NCBI GenBank assembly: GCA_011389575.1
Contig: JAABUB010000028.1
Span: 1-37,491, forward strand
From: Desulfotignum sp.
GTDB lineage: Bacteria; Desulfobacterota; Desulfobacteria; Desulfobacterales; Desulfobacteraceae
DNA: 37,491 nucleotides
Direction of reading: 5' to 3'
Shown here in pieces: positions 1-8,362 of this stretch. The translations under genes were made by a program, and so were the position numbers. The notes beneath the pieces are model-generated. The model saw only the letters and a list, made by a program, of their open reading frames with translations, had not been told where the DNA came from and ran no database searches. Each line of letters opens with the position of its first letter. The first letter of the stretch is position 1.

Positions 1-1809
1 AGCGTCTTTGGCATTGATACATAAATTGAGCAGAATTTGATCGAACTGGGATGGGTCTATTTTAACGGGGCATGATTCTTTTGCCGGTTCCCAGACCAGT
101 TCTATGTTTTCACCAATGAGCCGCTGTATCATTTTGAGCAGGGAGGCAATTGATTTGTTAAGGTCGAACACAACGGGCGCCACCGTCTGTTTTCGGGCAA
201 AGGTCAGTAACTGCCGGGTGAGATTGGCGGATCGCTGGGCGGTTTCAAGGATTTTGTATATTTTTTTGCGGGATGGGTCTGCCGGGTCCATTTCGGCAAT
301 GGTAAGTTCGGCATATCCCATGATAGCTCCCAGCATGTTGTTAAAATCATGGGCTACGCCGCCGGCAAGGGTACCTACTGCCTCCATTTTCTGTGCCTGA
401 TATAGATGGGTTTGCAATCTGGCCTGCTCATTTTGCGCTTCCCGGTGTTTGGCTTCCGCCTCTCTGCGGGCTTCCCAATATTTCACAAAAGTCAAAAACA
501 TAAAAATAGCGGCAGTTGATGCCATGGGAAATGCGGTTTCAATAAAAATCCCGGTATGGAAAAAAATCTGCCGGGCAGCCAGCCACAGCCCGGCAATTGA
601 CACCAGTGCGACTGTAATTCCGGCAGGGGTGCCGGTGAAGGCCACAACCAGCGTCATTACTCCGCCCAGAGCCAGAATGGATAACATAACCAAGCCGTTG
701 GACCAGTTTGGCACCCAGATAAAATCGCCTGTTTTAAGATTGTCGGCAATGGTTGCATGCACCTCAATTCCGGGAAAGGTCGGATCAAACGGTGTGGTTA
801 AGGATTCTTTCAGTCCGGCCGCCGTCGTGCCGACAAACACGGTTTTCCCCTGGATCTGTTCAGGCAAGATGCGGCCTGCCATGATATCTGCAGCAGAAAT
901 GTATTCATACTGCCTTTTTGGCCCTCTGAACTTGATCAGCAAACGCCCTCTGGAATCGACCGGAATTGTCATGTCTTTGTTGTGTATGGACTGCAATGTA
1001 TTGTCCGCTGTTTTTAAAACCAGATGGTCTGCTTTTTGAGCATTCAGAACAGCAGCAAAAGCCAGACTAACATAAATGTCACTGTCATGCGCGATAAGCA
1101 GGGGAAGTCGTCTCAGAACACCGCTATTGTCGGGACTGAAATTGCAGAACCCTGAAGCAGTCACCTGTTTTGAAAGGATCGGCAGATTGCACAGAACCCC
1201 TGTGCTCTGGAATATTCCGGCAACCTTTGTTTCCGTATCTGCCTGGTGTGCCAGTGAAACATTGACCGGATGGAGAATGCAGGAATCTGAGCTTTTTTCA
1301 AGCCTGTTGAAATGAAATATATTGCCTAAAACAAAAGGCCCCCTGGCCAGTGTATCTGAAAGTATCTGATCATTGTCAGCCAGTTTTTCGGGCAGCCCAT
1401 CAATGGAAAGATCGAGATTCCAGGCTGTTTTCAGATCCTTGCGTATATGGTTGACAGAGGTTCTGTCAGGTTCGGAAAAAATAATGTCAATGGCTACGGT
1501 TTCAGGTGCCAGGGCCGTAATCCGGTTCAACAGCTGTGCAGTCCTGTACCGGGGCCAGGGCCATTGTCCATATTGATTCAGGCTTTTTTCATCGATATCG
1601 ATAATGACAATGCTGCTGTCTGCTGAATTGTCCGGAAAGTTTTTAAGAAGTCCATCATAATTCATTACATCCAAAGATCTCAGCAGGGCGGGCTGGATAA
1701 AAAAAAGACCGGCAAAAAAGAGGGTGGATAACACGCCCGGGACAATGATATGCGAATTTTTGTATTTCCGGACAGCGGCAAATCCTTTCAGTATCCGTGT
1801 CATAATCAT
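1..1809 (-). CDS. CHASE2-domain sensor histidine kinase (3' end outside window)
   Basis: Membrane sensor kinase predicted to autophosphorylate in response to an envelope signal. Read on the minus strand from ATG at 1809, the frame is open to the window edge (603 codons seen). An N-terminal membrane segment (about residues 20-42) is followed by a long extracytoplasmic CHASE2 region (about 50-365, with IDIDEKSLNQYGQWPWPR near its start), a cluster of hydrophobic segments (about 375-450), a short coiled linker and a HisKA domain whose H-box AGGVAHDFNNML places the phospho-acceptor at His487. The start of the ATPase domain is just reached; the rest lies beyond base 1. It starts 26 bases after the OmpA-like lipoprotein stop, so the two are probably co-transcribed. 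Family assignment is firm; ligand unknown. Confidence 0.9.
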   Translation of the reverse strand, partial: MIMTRILKGFAAVRKYKNSHIIVPGVLSTLFFAGLFFIQPALLRSLDVMNYDGLLKNFPDNSADSSIVIIDIDEKSLNQYGQWPWPRYRTAQLLNRITALAPETVAIDIIFSEPDRTSVNHIRKDLKTAWNLDLSIDGLPEKLADNDQILSDTLARGPFVLGNIFHFNRLEKSSDSCILHPVNVSLAHQADTETKVAGIFQSTGVLCNLPILSKQVTASGFCNFSPDNSGVLRRLPLLIAHDSDIYVSLAFAAVLNAQKADHLVLKTADNTLQSIHNKDMTIPVDSRGRLLIKFRGPKRQYEYISAADIMAGRILPEQIQGKTVFVGTTAAGLKESLTTPFDPTFPGIEVHATIADNLKTGDFIWVPNWSNGLVMLSILALGGVMTLVVAFTGTPAGITVALVSIAGLWLAARQIFFHTGIFIETAFPMASTAAIFMFLTFVKYWEARREAEAKHREAQNEQARLQTHLYQAQKMEAVGTLAGGVAHDFNNMLGAIMGYAELTIAEMDPADPSRKKIYKILETAQRSANLTRQLLTFARKQTVAPVVFDLNKSIASLLKMIQRLIGENIELVWEPAKESCPVKIDPSQFDQILLNLCINAKDA

Positions 1810-1835
1810 TTTCAGAAATCCCATCACAAGGCAAG

Positions 1836-2438
1836 TTATCTTATGACAACTTCCACTCGGCGGTTTTTGGGTTCAGCAACTTCATCCGGTGTTTTGACAA
1901 GCAGGTTTCCTTCACCATGGGAGGTGATCCTGATATCATTCGGGACCGCTCCGTTGGCAACCAGAATATCAAACATGGTTTTTGCCCGTTCCAGGGAAAG
2001 TCGGTAATTATACTCTTTTGTGCCCACTGTGTCGGTATGGCCCGATATGACAATGTCATGGGATTTACGTTTCAGGATGGTCTGAATGATTTGAGGGAGA
2101 AGCTTTTCCGATTTCCTTGTCAACAGATTTGAATCCGGGAGAAAATAGAGGATAAATTTTGCAGGCGGCAAGGGTTGGGCATCCAATGCATCTGAAAATA
2201 CGGCAGCGATTTCATCGTGACTGAGTTTTACCGGGATCCCGGGGGCTGTTTTCTTGTTTTTTATTTGTACCGACTGATTGGCTTCCTCTAAAGTCTGTTT
2301 CCCGCCCTGGTTTGTCACCGTAAGTTTTCCGATCCGTCCGTCAGGATCCGGGACCAGGACCACGGTGCTTTTGGTTCCACAGGCACTGACTGCCAGAAAA
2401 AGGACTGAACCGATGAACAGGGAGATAATTTTTTTCAT
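1836..2438 (-). CDS. OmpA-family lipoprotein
   Basis: Outer-membrane lipoprotein with a C-terminal OmpA/MotB peptidoglycan-binding domain. The 200-aa product starts with a signal peptide ending in a lipobox (LAVSAC, Cys20). The OmpA domain covers about residues 95-200 and shows the typical ISGHTDTVG and NRRVEVVI motifs. The middle region (about 25-90) has no recognised fold. The ATG overlaps the FecR-protein stop by 4 bases, which indicates translational coupling. FecR-domain, OmpA and CHASE2 proteins side by side suggest an envelope-sensing unit in which this protein anchors to the cell wall; that role is inferred. Confidence 0.9.
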   Translation of the reverse strand: MKKIISLFIGSVLFLAVSACGTKSTVVLVPDPDGRIGKLTVTNQGGKQTLEEANQSVQIKNKKTAPGIPVKLSHDEIAAVFSDALDAQPLPPAKFILYFLPDSNLLTRKSEKLLPQIIQTILKRKSHDIVISGHTDTVGTKEYNYRLSLERAKTMFDILVANGAVPNDIRITSHGEGNLLVKTPDEVAEPKNRRVEVVIR

Positions 2439-2875
2439 ATTTCCACCTTGACAAGAAATTGGGTGCCGCGAATACCGATGGTTGCATCCGGTGTCTGGAA
2501 CTCAACCGCTTCAGGTGACTGTTGTCCGATGATGCCTGAAAGATAGGACGCAGTGCCTTTGATCATTTGGATGATCATGGAAAACAGGCCTTTTTCAGGT
2601 GCAAACACATAATTACTGATGATGATTTCGGTGTCAGGACCCAGTGATAACATCGTATTGTCTTCAAAAATAATGCCAGTAGAGCTGTTTGTGCCGGTTT
2701 GCAGAATGTCCTCTGGATAAAGCCGGTCACCGATATGGGCAGGTGCCGGTGCAGCGTTGCGGACAACGGTGACCTCACCCTTGGTGTTTTTTATTGTTCC
2801 GATGGAGGATGTATCTGCTTTTGCAAAACATGGCACCAGCAGGGCTATGATCAGACAGATGACTGATATTTTCAT
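2435..2875 (-). CDS. FecR-domain periplasmic protein
   Basis: Secreted 146-aa protein with an N-terminal signal peptide (about residues 1-20, ending near AKA) followed by a FecR-type domain. Seen: an SH3-like start (GTIKNTKGEVTVVRN), the stretch GDRLYPEDILQTG, and the closing DATIGIRGTQFLVKVE typical of stand-alone FecR proteins. It lacks the anti-sigma part of true FecR, so it is not expected to control a sigma factor. Its stop overlaps the downstream ompA-like start by 4 bases. Likely partner of the OmpA lipoprotein and CHASE2 kinase in one signalling operon. Confidence 0.88.
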   Translation of the reverse strand: MKISVICLIIALLVPCFAKADTSSIGTIKNTKGEVTVVRNAAPAPAHIGDRLYPEDILQTGTNSSTGIIFEDNTMLSLGPDTEIIISNYVFAPEKGLFSMIIQMIKGTASYLSGIIGQQSPEAVEFQTPDATIGIRGTQFLVKVEI

Positions 2876-3069
2876 GAGGGCCGCCTTTTTGAATATGGTT
2901 TATTTGCAATCTTTACGATACCATATCCTTTCAGCACATTTTTTACAAGTAATTCCTCTTTGGCTGACAGGGCCACCGCATGTAACCACATCCTGTTCAG
3001 CTGTTTGATATCCACTTCCTGAGGATGCCGTGCAACCGGCCCGGGATTGGCCTTTGAGGATCCTGTCAC
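2872..3069 (-). CDS. small hypothetical protein upstream of FecR gene
   Basis: Possible 65-aa protein from a GTG start at 3069 with a GAGGG ribosome-binding site six bases upstream. Its stop overlaps the fecR-like ATG by 4 bases, the same coupling used further down this operon, which is the main reason to take it seriously. No signal peptide, membrane segment or known motif is visible; the C-terminus is basic. An in-frame stop lies just upstream of the GTG, so it cannot be longer. It may instead be leader sequence of the operon. Confidence 0.4.
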   Translation of the reverse strand: MTGSSKANPGPVARHPQEVDIKQLNRMWLHAVALSAKEELLVKNVLKGYGIVKIANKPYSKRRPS

Positions 3070-3155
3070 ACAGCACCCTCAGACGAAAAAAGTACCTGCA
3101 AATTTTATGTTTGACAAGATTCATCGCAGAGTAGAAACTGGGTCGGGACAAAACA

Positions 3156-4412
3156 ATGACCATGACAGATTCACAGACCAAAAAAAAAATACCCCAACCG
3201 CCTGCCGGCGGTAACACACATCCGGTGGTGCTGGTGGTGTGTCTGTGCGTGGCTGAGGTGGCCGGCATGCTGGGGGTGTTTGCCTTTCCTGCGCTGCTGC
3301 CCCATTTCATGCAGATCTGGGAGTTGTCCGGCAACCAGGCCGGGTGGATCAACGGGGTTTATTTTATCGGATACACGGCAGCGGTGCCGCTGCTTACCAG
3401 CCTCACCGACCGGATGGATGCCCGGCGGATTTATCTGGCCGGCTGCATCATCGGCATCATATCCAACCTGGGGTTTGCCTGGCTGGCCGGAGGGTTCTGG
3501 TCTGCACTCATCTTCCGTGCCTTGTGCGGCATTTCCCTGGCCGGCACCTTCGTCCCCGGGCTCAAGGCCCTCATGGACCGGTTGGCTCCGTCTGCCCAGC
3601 CCCGGAGTATCGCATTCTATACCGCCTGTTTCGGCCTGGGCATGAGCGGATCTTTTTTTGTTACTGGAAAGCTGTTTAACGGGTGGGGATGGGAAACCGC
3701 ATTTGCTGCAGCCTCTGCCGGATCCGGTCTGGCACTGGTGCTGGCGGCAGCGGTACTGACACCGAGACCACCGCCGGCTTCTTCGGTCTTCATCAACCGT
3801 CATATTCTGGATTTCCGGCCGGTGTGGGAAAACCGCAATGTCCGGGCCTATATTCTGGCCTATATGTGCCACACCTGGGAGATGTTTGCGGCCCGGGCCT
3901 GGCTGGTGGCGTTCATGGCCTTCAACCTGTCCCTGCATCCCGGGTCAGAAAATCTGCTGATCCCGACCACGGTCATGGCTGTGGCCGGTATCGCCGGCAT
4001 GCTGGCCAGCATTGCCGGGGCCGAACTGGCGGTGCGGTTCCCCCGAAAATTTATGGTGATGCTGATCATGGGGGTGTCCGGGCTGATGTCAGTGACCATC
4101 GGATTCAGCGCCGGGCTGGATCCTGCCTGGGTGGCGGTGCTGTGCATTGTCTACACCATCTTTTTTCAGGGGGATTCCGCCGCCATCCATGCAGGGGTCA
4201 TCACTGCGGCCAGGCCTGACCTCCGGGGCGCCACCATGGCGCTGCAGTCTCTTGGCGGATTCGGTGCCGCGGCCCTGGGCACCATTGCAGCCGGGTGGGT
4301 CCTGGATCTTTCCGGCGGCGGTCATACGATTTCATCCTGGGGCATCACTTTTGCTTCTATGGGCCTGGCAGCGGCCCTGGGGGTTATTCTGGTGGCACGG
4401 ATCGCCGATTGA
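3156..4412 (+). CDS. MFS transporter
   Basis: Inner-membrane major facilitator superfamily permease of 418 aa, the usual length, with about 12 hydrophobic segments. The cytoplasmic loop after helix 2 carries a motif-A-like sequence (SLTDRMDARRIYLAG). The N-terminus is a short hydrophilic tail (about 22 residues) before helix 1. Two in-frame ATGs (3156, 3162) are possible and neither has a strong ribosome-binding site. The gene stands alone, divergent from the FecR operon and convergent with an SDR gene, so context gives no substrate. Drug or anion efflux or small-metabolite uptake are all possible. Confidence 0.88.
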   Translation: MTMTDSQTKKKIPQPPAGGNTHPVVLVVCLCVAEVAGMLGVFAFPALLPHFMQIWELSGNQAGWINGVYFIGYTAAVPLLTSLTDRMDARRIYLAGCIIGIISNLGFAWLAGGFWSALIFRALCGISLAGTFVPGLKALMDRLAPSAQPRSIAFYTACFGLGMSGSFFVTGKLFNGWGWETAFAAASAGSGLALVLAAAVLTPRPPPASSVFINRHILDFRPVWENRNVRAYILAYMCHTWEMFAARAWLVAFMAFNLSLHPGSENLLIPTTVMAVAGIAGMLASIAGAELAVRFPRKFMVMLIMGVSGLMSVTIGFSAGLDPAWVAVLCIVYTIFFQGDSAAIHAGVITAARPDLRGATMALQSLGGFGAAALGTIAAGWVLDLSGGGHTISSWGITFASMGLAAALGVILVARIAD

Positions 4413-4600
4413 CAAAGAAATCCCGGCACAGGTTCCGACATATGGTGGTTCGTTGAGACCGTTACGCAGTATATCGAGAACCAACGAAGGCCTCTGAATC
4501 CAAAAAGTGTAAAAAACCAAAGGCCCTGACCGGCGGCAAGAGGCCTCAATCACTGGCTTGGTTTGTCCCTGAAGGAGCGGGCGTGCGCGGGAATTTTTGT
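4413..4600. other. convergent intergenic region with short inverted repeats
   Basis: This 188-base gap lies between two converging genes. It holds small inverted repeats: TTCGTTG at 4449-4455 with CAACGAA at 4482-4488, and AGGCCTCT at 4488-4495 with AGAGGCCT at 4539-4546. None is followed by a clear T-run. A role as a bidirectional transcription stop is plausible but not shown. Confidence 0.4.
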
Positions 4601-5356
4601 TCAAACCAGTCCGCCGAGGGCCACAGTAATGGCCTCTCCGTTGACACCGCTGGATTCTTCAGATGCCAGAAAGGCGATCACCTCAGCCACCTCTGCGGGT
4701 GTCACCACCCGGCCTGCCGGGTAAAGCGCCGCTCTTTGCGCCCATACCTCATCCAGGGAGATACCCTGACGCGCAGCTTCGGCTGCAGCTGAAGCTTCTG
4801 CCATTGGCGTCCGCACCCATCCGGGCAGCACTGCATTGGATGTCACGCCATGAGGGCCGGCATCCAGGGCAATCGACCGCATCAGGCCCAGAAGGCCGTG
4901 TTTGGAGCTGGTATATGCGCTGCCGGCATATTCCGCCTTCTGTCCGGCCGTGGAACTGGTGAATACAAGCCGGCCATAACCCTGTTCAATCATGTCTTTG
5001 ACAACGATTCGTGACAGATAATATGGGCCATCCAGGTTGATGCGCATGGTTTTTCGCCACAGATCCGGTTTCTGCTTCCAGATCACCCGCTCATGGGCCG
5101 AGCCGATACCATGGTTGCACACAAGGATCGATACCGGGCCCAGGCGGTCGTGTGTTTTTTTTACTGTAAGGGCACAACCTTCAGGGGTGCCCAGATCTGC
5201 TGAAACAAAGTCAACTCCCAAAGATTGCAATTCATTTTCACTGCGTGCAACCGCCATGACCCGTGCACCACGGGATGCCATCAGTTCAGCCGTCACCCGG
5301 CCGATGCCGCGCCCCGCCCCCGTTACCAGTGTCACCCGTCCTTGAACTCCTGGCAT
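4601..5356 (-). CDS. SDR-family NAD(P)-dependent oxidoreductase
   Basis: Classical short-chain dehydrogenase of 251 aa. Seen: nucleotide-binding TGAGRGIG at residues 12-19, NHG at 81-83, catalytic Ser134/135, Tyr148 and Lys152 (YTSSK), and the usual C-terminal NGEAITVALGG. The dinucleotide-binding fold fills the whole length. Substrate cannot be told; the family includes 3-oxoacyl-ACP reductases and many alcohol dehydrogenases. It follows the ABC permease gene on the same strand after 67 bases and may be the last gene of that operon. Confidence 0.9.
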   Translation of the reverse strand: MPGVQGRVTLVTGAGRGIGRVTAELMASRGARVMAVARSENELQSLGVDFVSADLGTPEGCALTVKKTHDRLGPVSILVCNHGIGSAHERVIWKQKPDLWRKTMRINLDGPYYLSRIVVKDMIEQGYGRLVFTSSTAGQKAEYAGSAYTSSKHGLLGLMRSIALDAGPHGVTSNAVLPGWVRTPMAEASAAAEAARQGISLDEVWAQRAALYPAGRVVTPAEVAEVIAFLASEESSGVNGEAITVALGGLV

Positions 5357-5423
5357 ACTGCTCCTCCATTATTTTTTGGCTTCCAATTATTCACATGTCG
5401 GTTTTTTGGTCATAATGAATGGT

Positions 5424-6248
5424 TCAGTTGACAATCCGGCGTGTCAGGCGCTTTATGGCCATGCTTCCGAACAAGAATGTAAATATGATCATGTAAGCCA
5501 GGTTGAAAAACAATCCCGGGTCAAAACTGTTGAAAAAAAAGGCCCTTACCAGCCTTACCGCGTGCATTAACGGGAAAACTGCTGCAATCCACCGGGCAAA
5601 TTCAGGCAGGTTGTCCAGGGGGAACACAATACCGGAAAAGAAAAACATGGGGGTGATCAAGCCGGTAAAAAAGAAGTTGAAGTGGTTGATGTTTTGGACA
5701 AAAGAGGTGACAAACAAAGCCAGTGCGGCAAACATCATGCCGGTGATAAACCCGATGAACGGTGTGAAGACTGCCATGCCGGATTCCACCAGGCCAAAGC
5801 CCGCAACAACGGTGAGGACAGCACCGGAAAAAAAGAACCCCTTGGTTCCGGCAAACAGGATTTCCCCTATGAACATGTCTTTGACGGTCAGGGATGCGGA
5901 TATCATGCCGTCATATACTTTATCGAATTCCAGGCGGATGAACGAGCCAAAGGTACATTCATACGTGGCTGTGAACATTGCCGACGGGACAATGATCCCT
6001 GAGGCAAGAAACAGGATGTATGGTTTTCCGTCTATCAGCCCGACATAGCTCCCCAGACCCAGTCCGATTCCGGCAAGGAACATCAGCGGCTCCACAAACG
6101 GCGGAAATCCGTTGCTGATCAGATGTTTGGTATATACGCGGACATGACGGAGCCAGACACTGAATATCCGCTGAAAAAAAGAAGGCGGTCTGACCGGGCC
6201 GAGATCTGCCATTTTGTGTGCGCTATTAATTGTGTGTGTCCTATTCAT
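5424..6248 (-). CDS. ABC-2 type permease (NodJ-like)
   Basis: Membrane subunit of an ABC exporter, 274 aa from the preferred ATG at 6248. A longer frame up to 6365 exists, but this start has GGGAGA about eight bases upstream and overlaps the ATPase stop by only 8 bases, as expected for coupled subunits. After a hydrophilic N-terminus there are about six membrane segments and the ABC-2 signature region near the C-terminus (FFFSGIVFPLDNLP). NodJ-type permeases with NodI-type ATPases export polysaccharide, lipid or oligosaccharide cargo; the cargo here is unknown. Confidence 0.88.
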   Translation of the reverse strand: MNRTHTINSAHKMADLGPVRPPSFFQRIFSVWLRHVRVYTKHLISNGFPPFVEPLMFLAGIGLGLGSYVGLIDGKPYILFLASGIIVPSAMFTATYECTFGSFIRLEFDKVYDGMISASLTVKDMFIGEILFAGTKGFFFSGAVLTVVAGFGLVESGMAVFTPFIGFITGMMFAALALFVTSFVQNINHFNFFFTGLITPMFFFSGIVFPLDNLPEFARWIAAVFPLMHAVRLVRAFFFNSFDPGLFFNLAYMIIFTFLFGSMAIKRLTRRIVN

Positions 6249-7155
6249 GCAGTTTTCTCCCGGTGATTTTAAGGAATACATCCTCAAGATTGGATTGGCG
6301 CAATATAAAATCTCCTGCCTTGAATTGATCCGAGATCTGTTTGATTTTTTCAAAATCATCGGCATACAGCAGCATCCGGCTGTTCATGAATTCAGTGCGG
6401 ACACCATCTGCGGCATTGAATGCCTTGCCGCCGGTATGGTAAAGCTCCAGAACATATGTTTCGATATGTTTGTCGATCAGAAAGGCAGGCGGGCCCTGCA
6501 TGACCTTTCCCCCTTTGTTCATGATAATCAGATCATCACATATCTGAAAGGCTTCTTCCATGTAATGGGTGGTCAAAAGAATGGTCACGCCCTGTTTTTT
6601 GAGATCCCGCAGTTTGTCCCAGATCACATGACGCACCTGGGGATCCAACCCGGTGGTGGGTTCATCCAGGATCAGAAGTTTCGGGTTGTTGATCAGTGCC
6701 CGTGCAATCAGAAGCCTGCGTTTCATCCCGCCGGACAGCTGACGGATCTGGAAATCTTTTTTGTCTGAAAGCTCCATGAACGCAAGAACATTTTTTATAA
6801 AATGCCGGGCCTGTTTTGCAGGCAGGGCATAAAATTTGGAATAAATCATCAGGTTTTGAAAGACACTCAATTCCTGGTCAAGGTTGTCTTCCTGGCTCAC
6901 AATACCGGTAAAAAATTTTATCTCAAGCCCACTTTTTTTCGGGTCATATCCAAAAACAGACACCTCACCGCCCCGGAAATGGTCCCGCTCGGTTTTGCCG
7001 AACAACATCTTCATCATGGTTGTCTTGCCCGCGCCATTGGGACCCAGAAATCCAAAGCAGCTTCTCCTGGGCACTTCAAAGCTCAAATCATTGACAGCGG
7101 TGAGATTACCATATGTTTTGTGAATATTTTTTGCTTTGATTGCCAGTTCTTTCAT
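6241..7155 (-). CDS. ABC transporter ATP-binding protein (NodI-like)
   Basis: Cytoplasmic ATPase subunit, 304 aa, driving the neighbouring ABC-2 permease. Seen: Walker A (GPNGAGKTT), Q-loop region (IVSQEDNLDQELSV), signature LSGGMKRRL and Walker B (LLILDEPTTGLDP), then a C-terminal extension typical of drug/oligosaccharide export ATPases. The frame is open up to 7242, but the ATG at 7155 is preferred because GGTGAGAG precedes it closely and the family homology begins there. It starts 19 bases after the stop of the PAS/HisKA protein, which suggests one transcript. Confidence 0.92.
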   Translation of the reverse strand: MKELAIKAKNIHKTYGNLTAVNDLSFEVPRRSCFGFLGPNGAGKTTMMKMLFGKTERDHFRGGEVSVFGYDPKKSGLEIKFFTGIVSQEDNLDQELSVFQNLMIYSKFYALPAKQARHFIKNVLAFMELSDKKDFQIRQLSGGMKRRLLIARALINNPKLLILDEPTTGLDPQVRHVIWDKLRDLKKQGVTILLTTHYMEEAFQICDDLIIMNKGGKVMQGPPAFLIDKHIETYVLELYHTGGKAFNAADGVRTEFMNSRMLLYADDFEKIKQISDQFKAGDFILRQSNLEDVFLKITGRKLHE

Positions 7156-7174
7156 TCTCTCACCACCGGAGGTT

Positions 7175-8293
7175 TTATTTTTCATTTGCAGCCGCATCGA
7201 TATCAAAAATTTTTTTGCCATGCACATAGTCTTTGGTGGCATATTGGGAAATTTTCTGAATTTTTGACGACAATTCTATTATCCGCTGCGTATGGTTTTT
7301 GACAAGCTGAATCAACTCAAGTCTCCGGGATGGTTCCAGATGGGTATCCCCCAGTTTTTTAATTCCGATGGACACAACCTGCAGCGGGTTGTTCAGCTCG
7401 TGGCTCACAGCGCCCGCCATTTCAAGAATGGCCCGTAATTTTTCCTTGTCCCGCTGCTCTTCTGCCATCTGCTTCTGCTGGGTGATGTCCATGAAATATC
7501 CCAGGACTGCCCGGGTTCCCTCGTGTTTCACTGCGGTAACCGTTTCCATCACCCATTTCACCCGGCCTGTGCGGTCCACCACACGGAATTCATAAGGGGT
7601 GGTCCGCTGCCCGGTCAGCATCTGTTTTGCGCTGTCCCGGACATGGGCCCTGTAATCCGGATGAACCAGGTCCAGAGAGGGCATGCCGGTCAGGGCCTCT
7701 CTGGTATACCCGGTAATTCTGCAGAATTCGGGATTCACATACCTGAAACGCCCCTGATGCACTATGTAGCTGCCGATCAAGGCACTGTTGCGGCTGTGTT
7801 CGAGTTCTTCTTCCGCCTGTTTTTTTTGTGTATTGTCCCGGATGAATCCTTCGATGGCCACTGCCCGGTTCCGGCTGTCTCTGACCACCGACCACCGGTC
7901 ATGCATCCACCGGGTGGTTCCGTCAGAACCGATATAACGGTATTCAACATCACCCCGGGTTTCTCCGGCTGCCAGGGTGTGCTGCCGGGCCTCCCTGAGT
8001 TTCTGGATATCCTCCGGGTGGATGTGCCGGGCGACACTGGTGGAAGACAATACGGTCCGTCCCGCTTCCCTGCCTCCGTACAGCGCCAGGAACCGCTTGT
8101 TGAAAAAAGGGAAGGTCCCGGATTCGATATCAAACAGGTAGATGGCATCCTGGGAACGGTCTGCAAGCTGCTGAAAACTTTCCGACAATGTCCGGATAAT
8201 ATCCTGGTCCCTGTTTTCAGACCGGGAATTGGCGGCGCGCTCCAGCTCCCTGACCCGGGCCTCCAGTTCTTTGTATGTCGGTTTTCTGGTCAT
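7175..8293 (-). CDS. PAS-PAS-HisKA protein lacking a kinase ATPase domain
   Basis: Sensor protein of 372 aa. An N-terminal coiled segment (PTYKELEARVRELE, residues 5-18, common in Desulfobacterota sensors) is followed by two PAS domains (about 35-160 and 165-280) and a HisKA dimerisation domain with H-box GAVSHELNNPLQ, phospho-acceptor His298. The protein ends at residue 372, shortly after HisKA, with no N, G1 or G2 box, so it cannot bind ATP like a normal kinase. No membrane segment, so probably cytosolic. It may be phosphorylated by another kinase, act as a non-catalytic partner, or be a C-terminally truncated kinase. The ABC exporter follows directly. Confidence 0.88.
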   Translation of the reverse strand: MTRKPTYKELEARVRELERAANSRSENRDQDIIRTLSESFQQLADRSQDAIYLFDIESGTFPFFNKRFLALYGGREAGRTVLSSTSVARHIHPEDIQKLREARQHTLAAGETRGDVEYRYIGSDGTTRWMHDRWSVVRDSRNRAVAIEGFIRDNTQKKQAEEELEHSRNSALIGSYIVHQGRFRYVNPEFCRITGYTREALTGMPSLDLVHPDYRAHVRDSAKQMLTGQRTTPYEFRVVDRTGRVKWVMETVTAVKHEGTRAVLGYFMDITQQKQMAEEQRDKEKLRAILEMAGAVSHELNNPLQVVSIGIKKLGDTHLEPSRRLELIQLVKNHTQRIIELSSKIQKISQYATKDYVHGKKIFDIDAAANEK

Positions 8294-8362
8294 GTTGTAT
8301 GCCTTTTTTTATGAATCACCGTTCCCAACCGTTACCAAAGGTTGCCGGCAGCTTTCATGATT

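Noticed and set aside
2900..3352. 150-aa frame on the minus strand across the MFS gene start
   Set aside because: It overlaps the 5' end of a well-supported MFS gene, has no domain and mostly reads antisense to it.
3171..3938. 255-aa minus-strand frame inside the MFS gene
   Set aside because: Low-complexity, Gly/Gln/His-rich antisense product of a GC-rich gene; no motif and no start signal.
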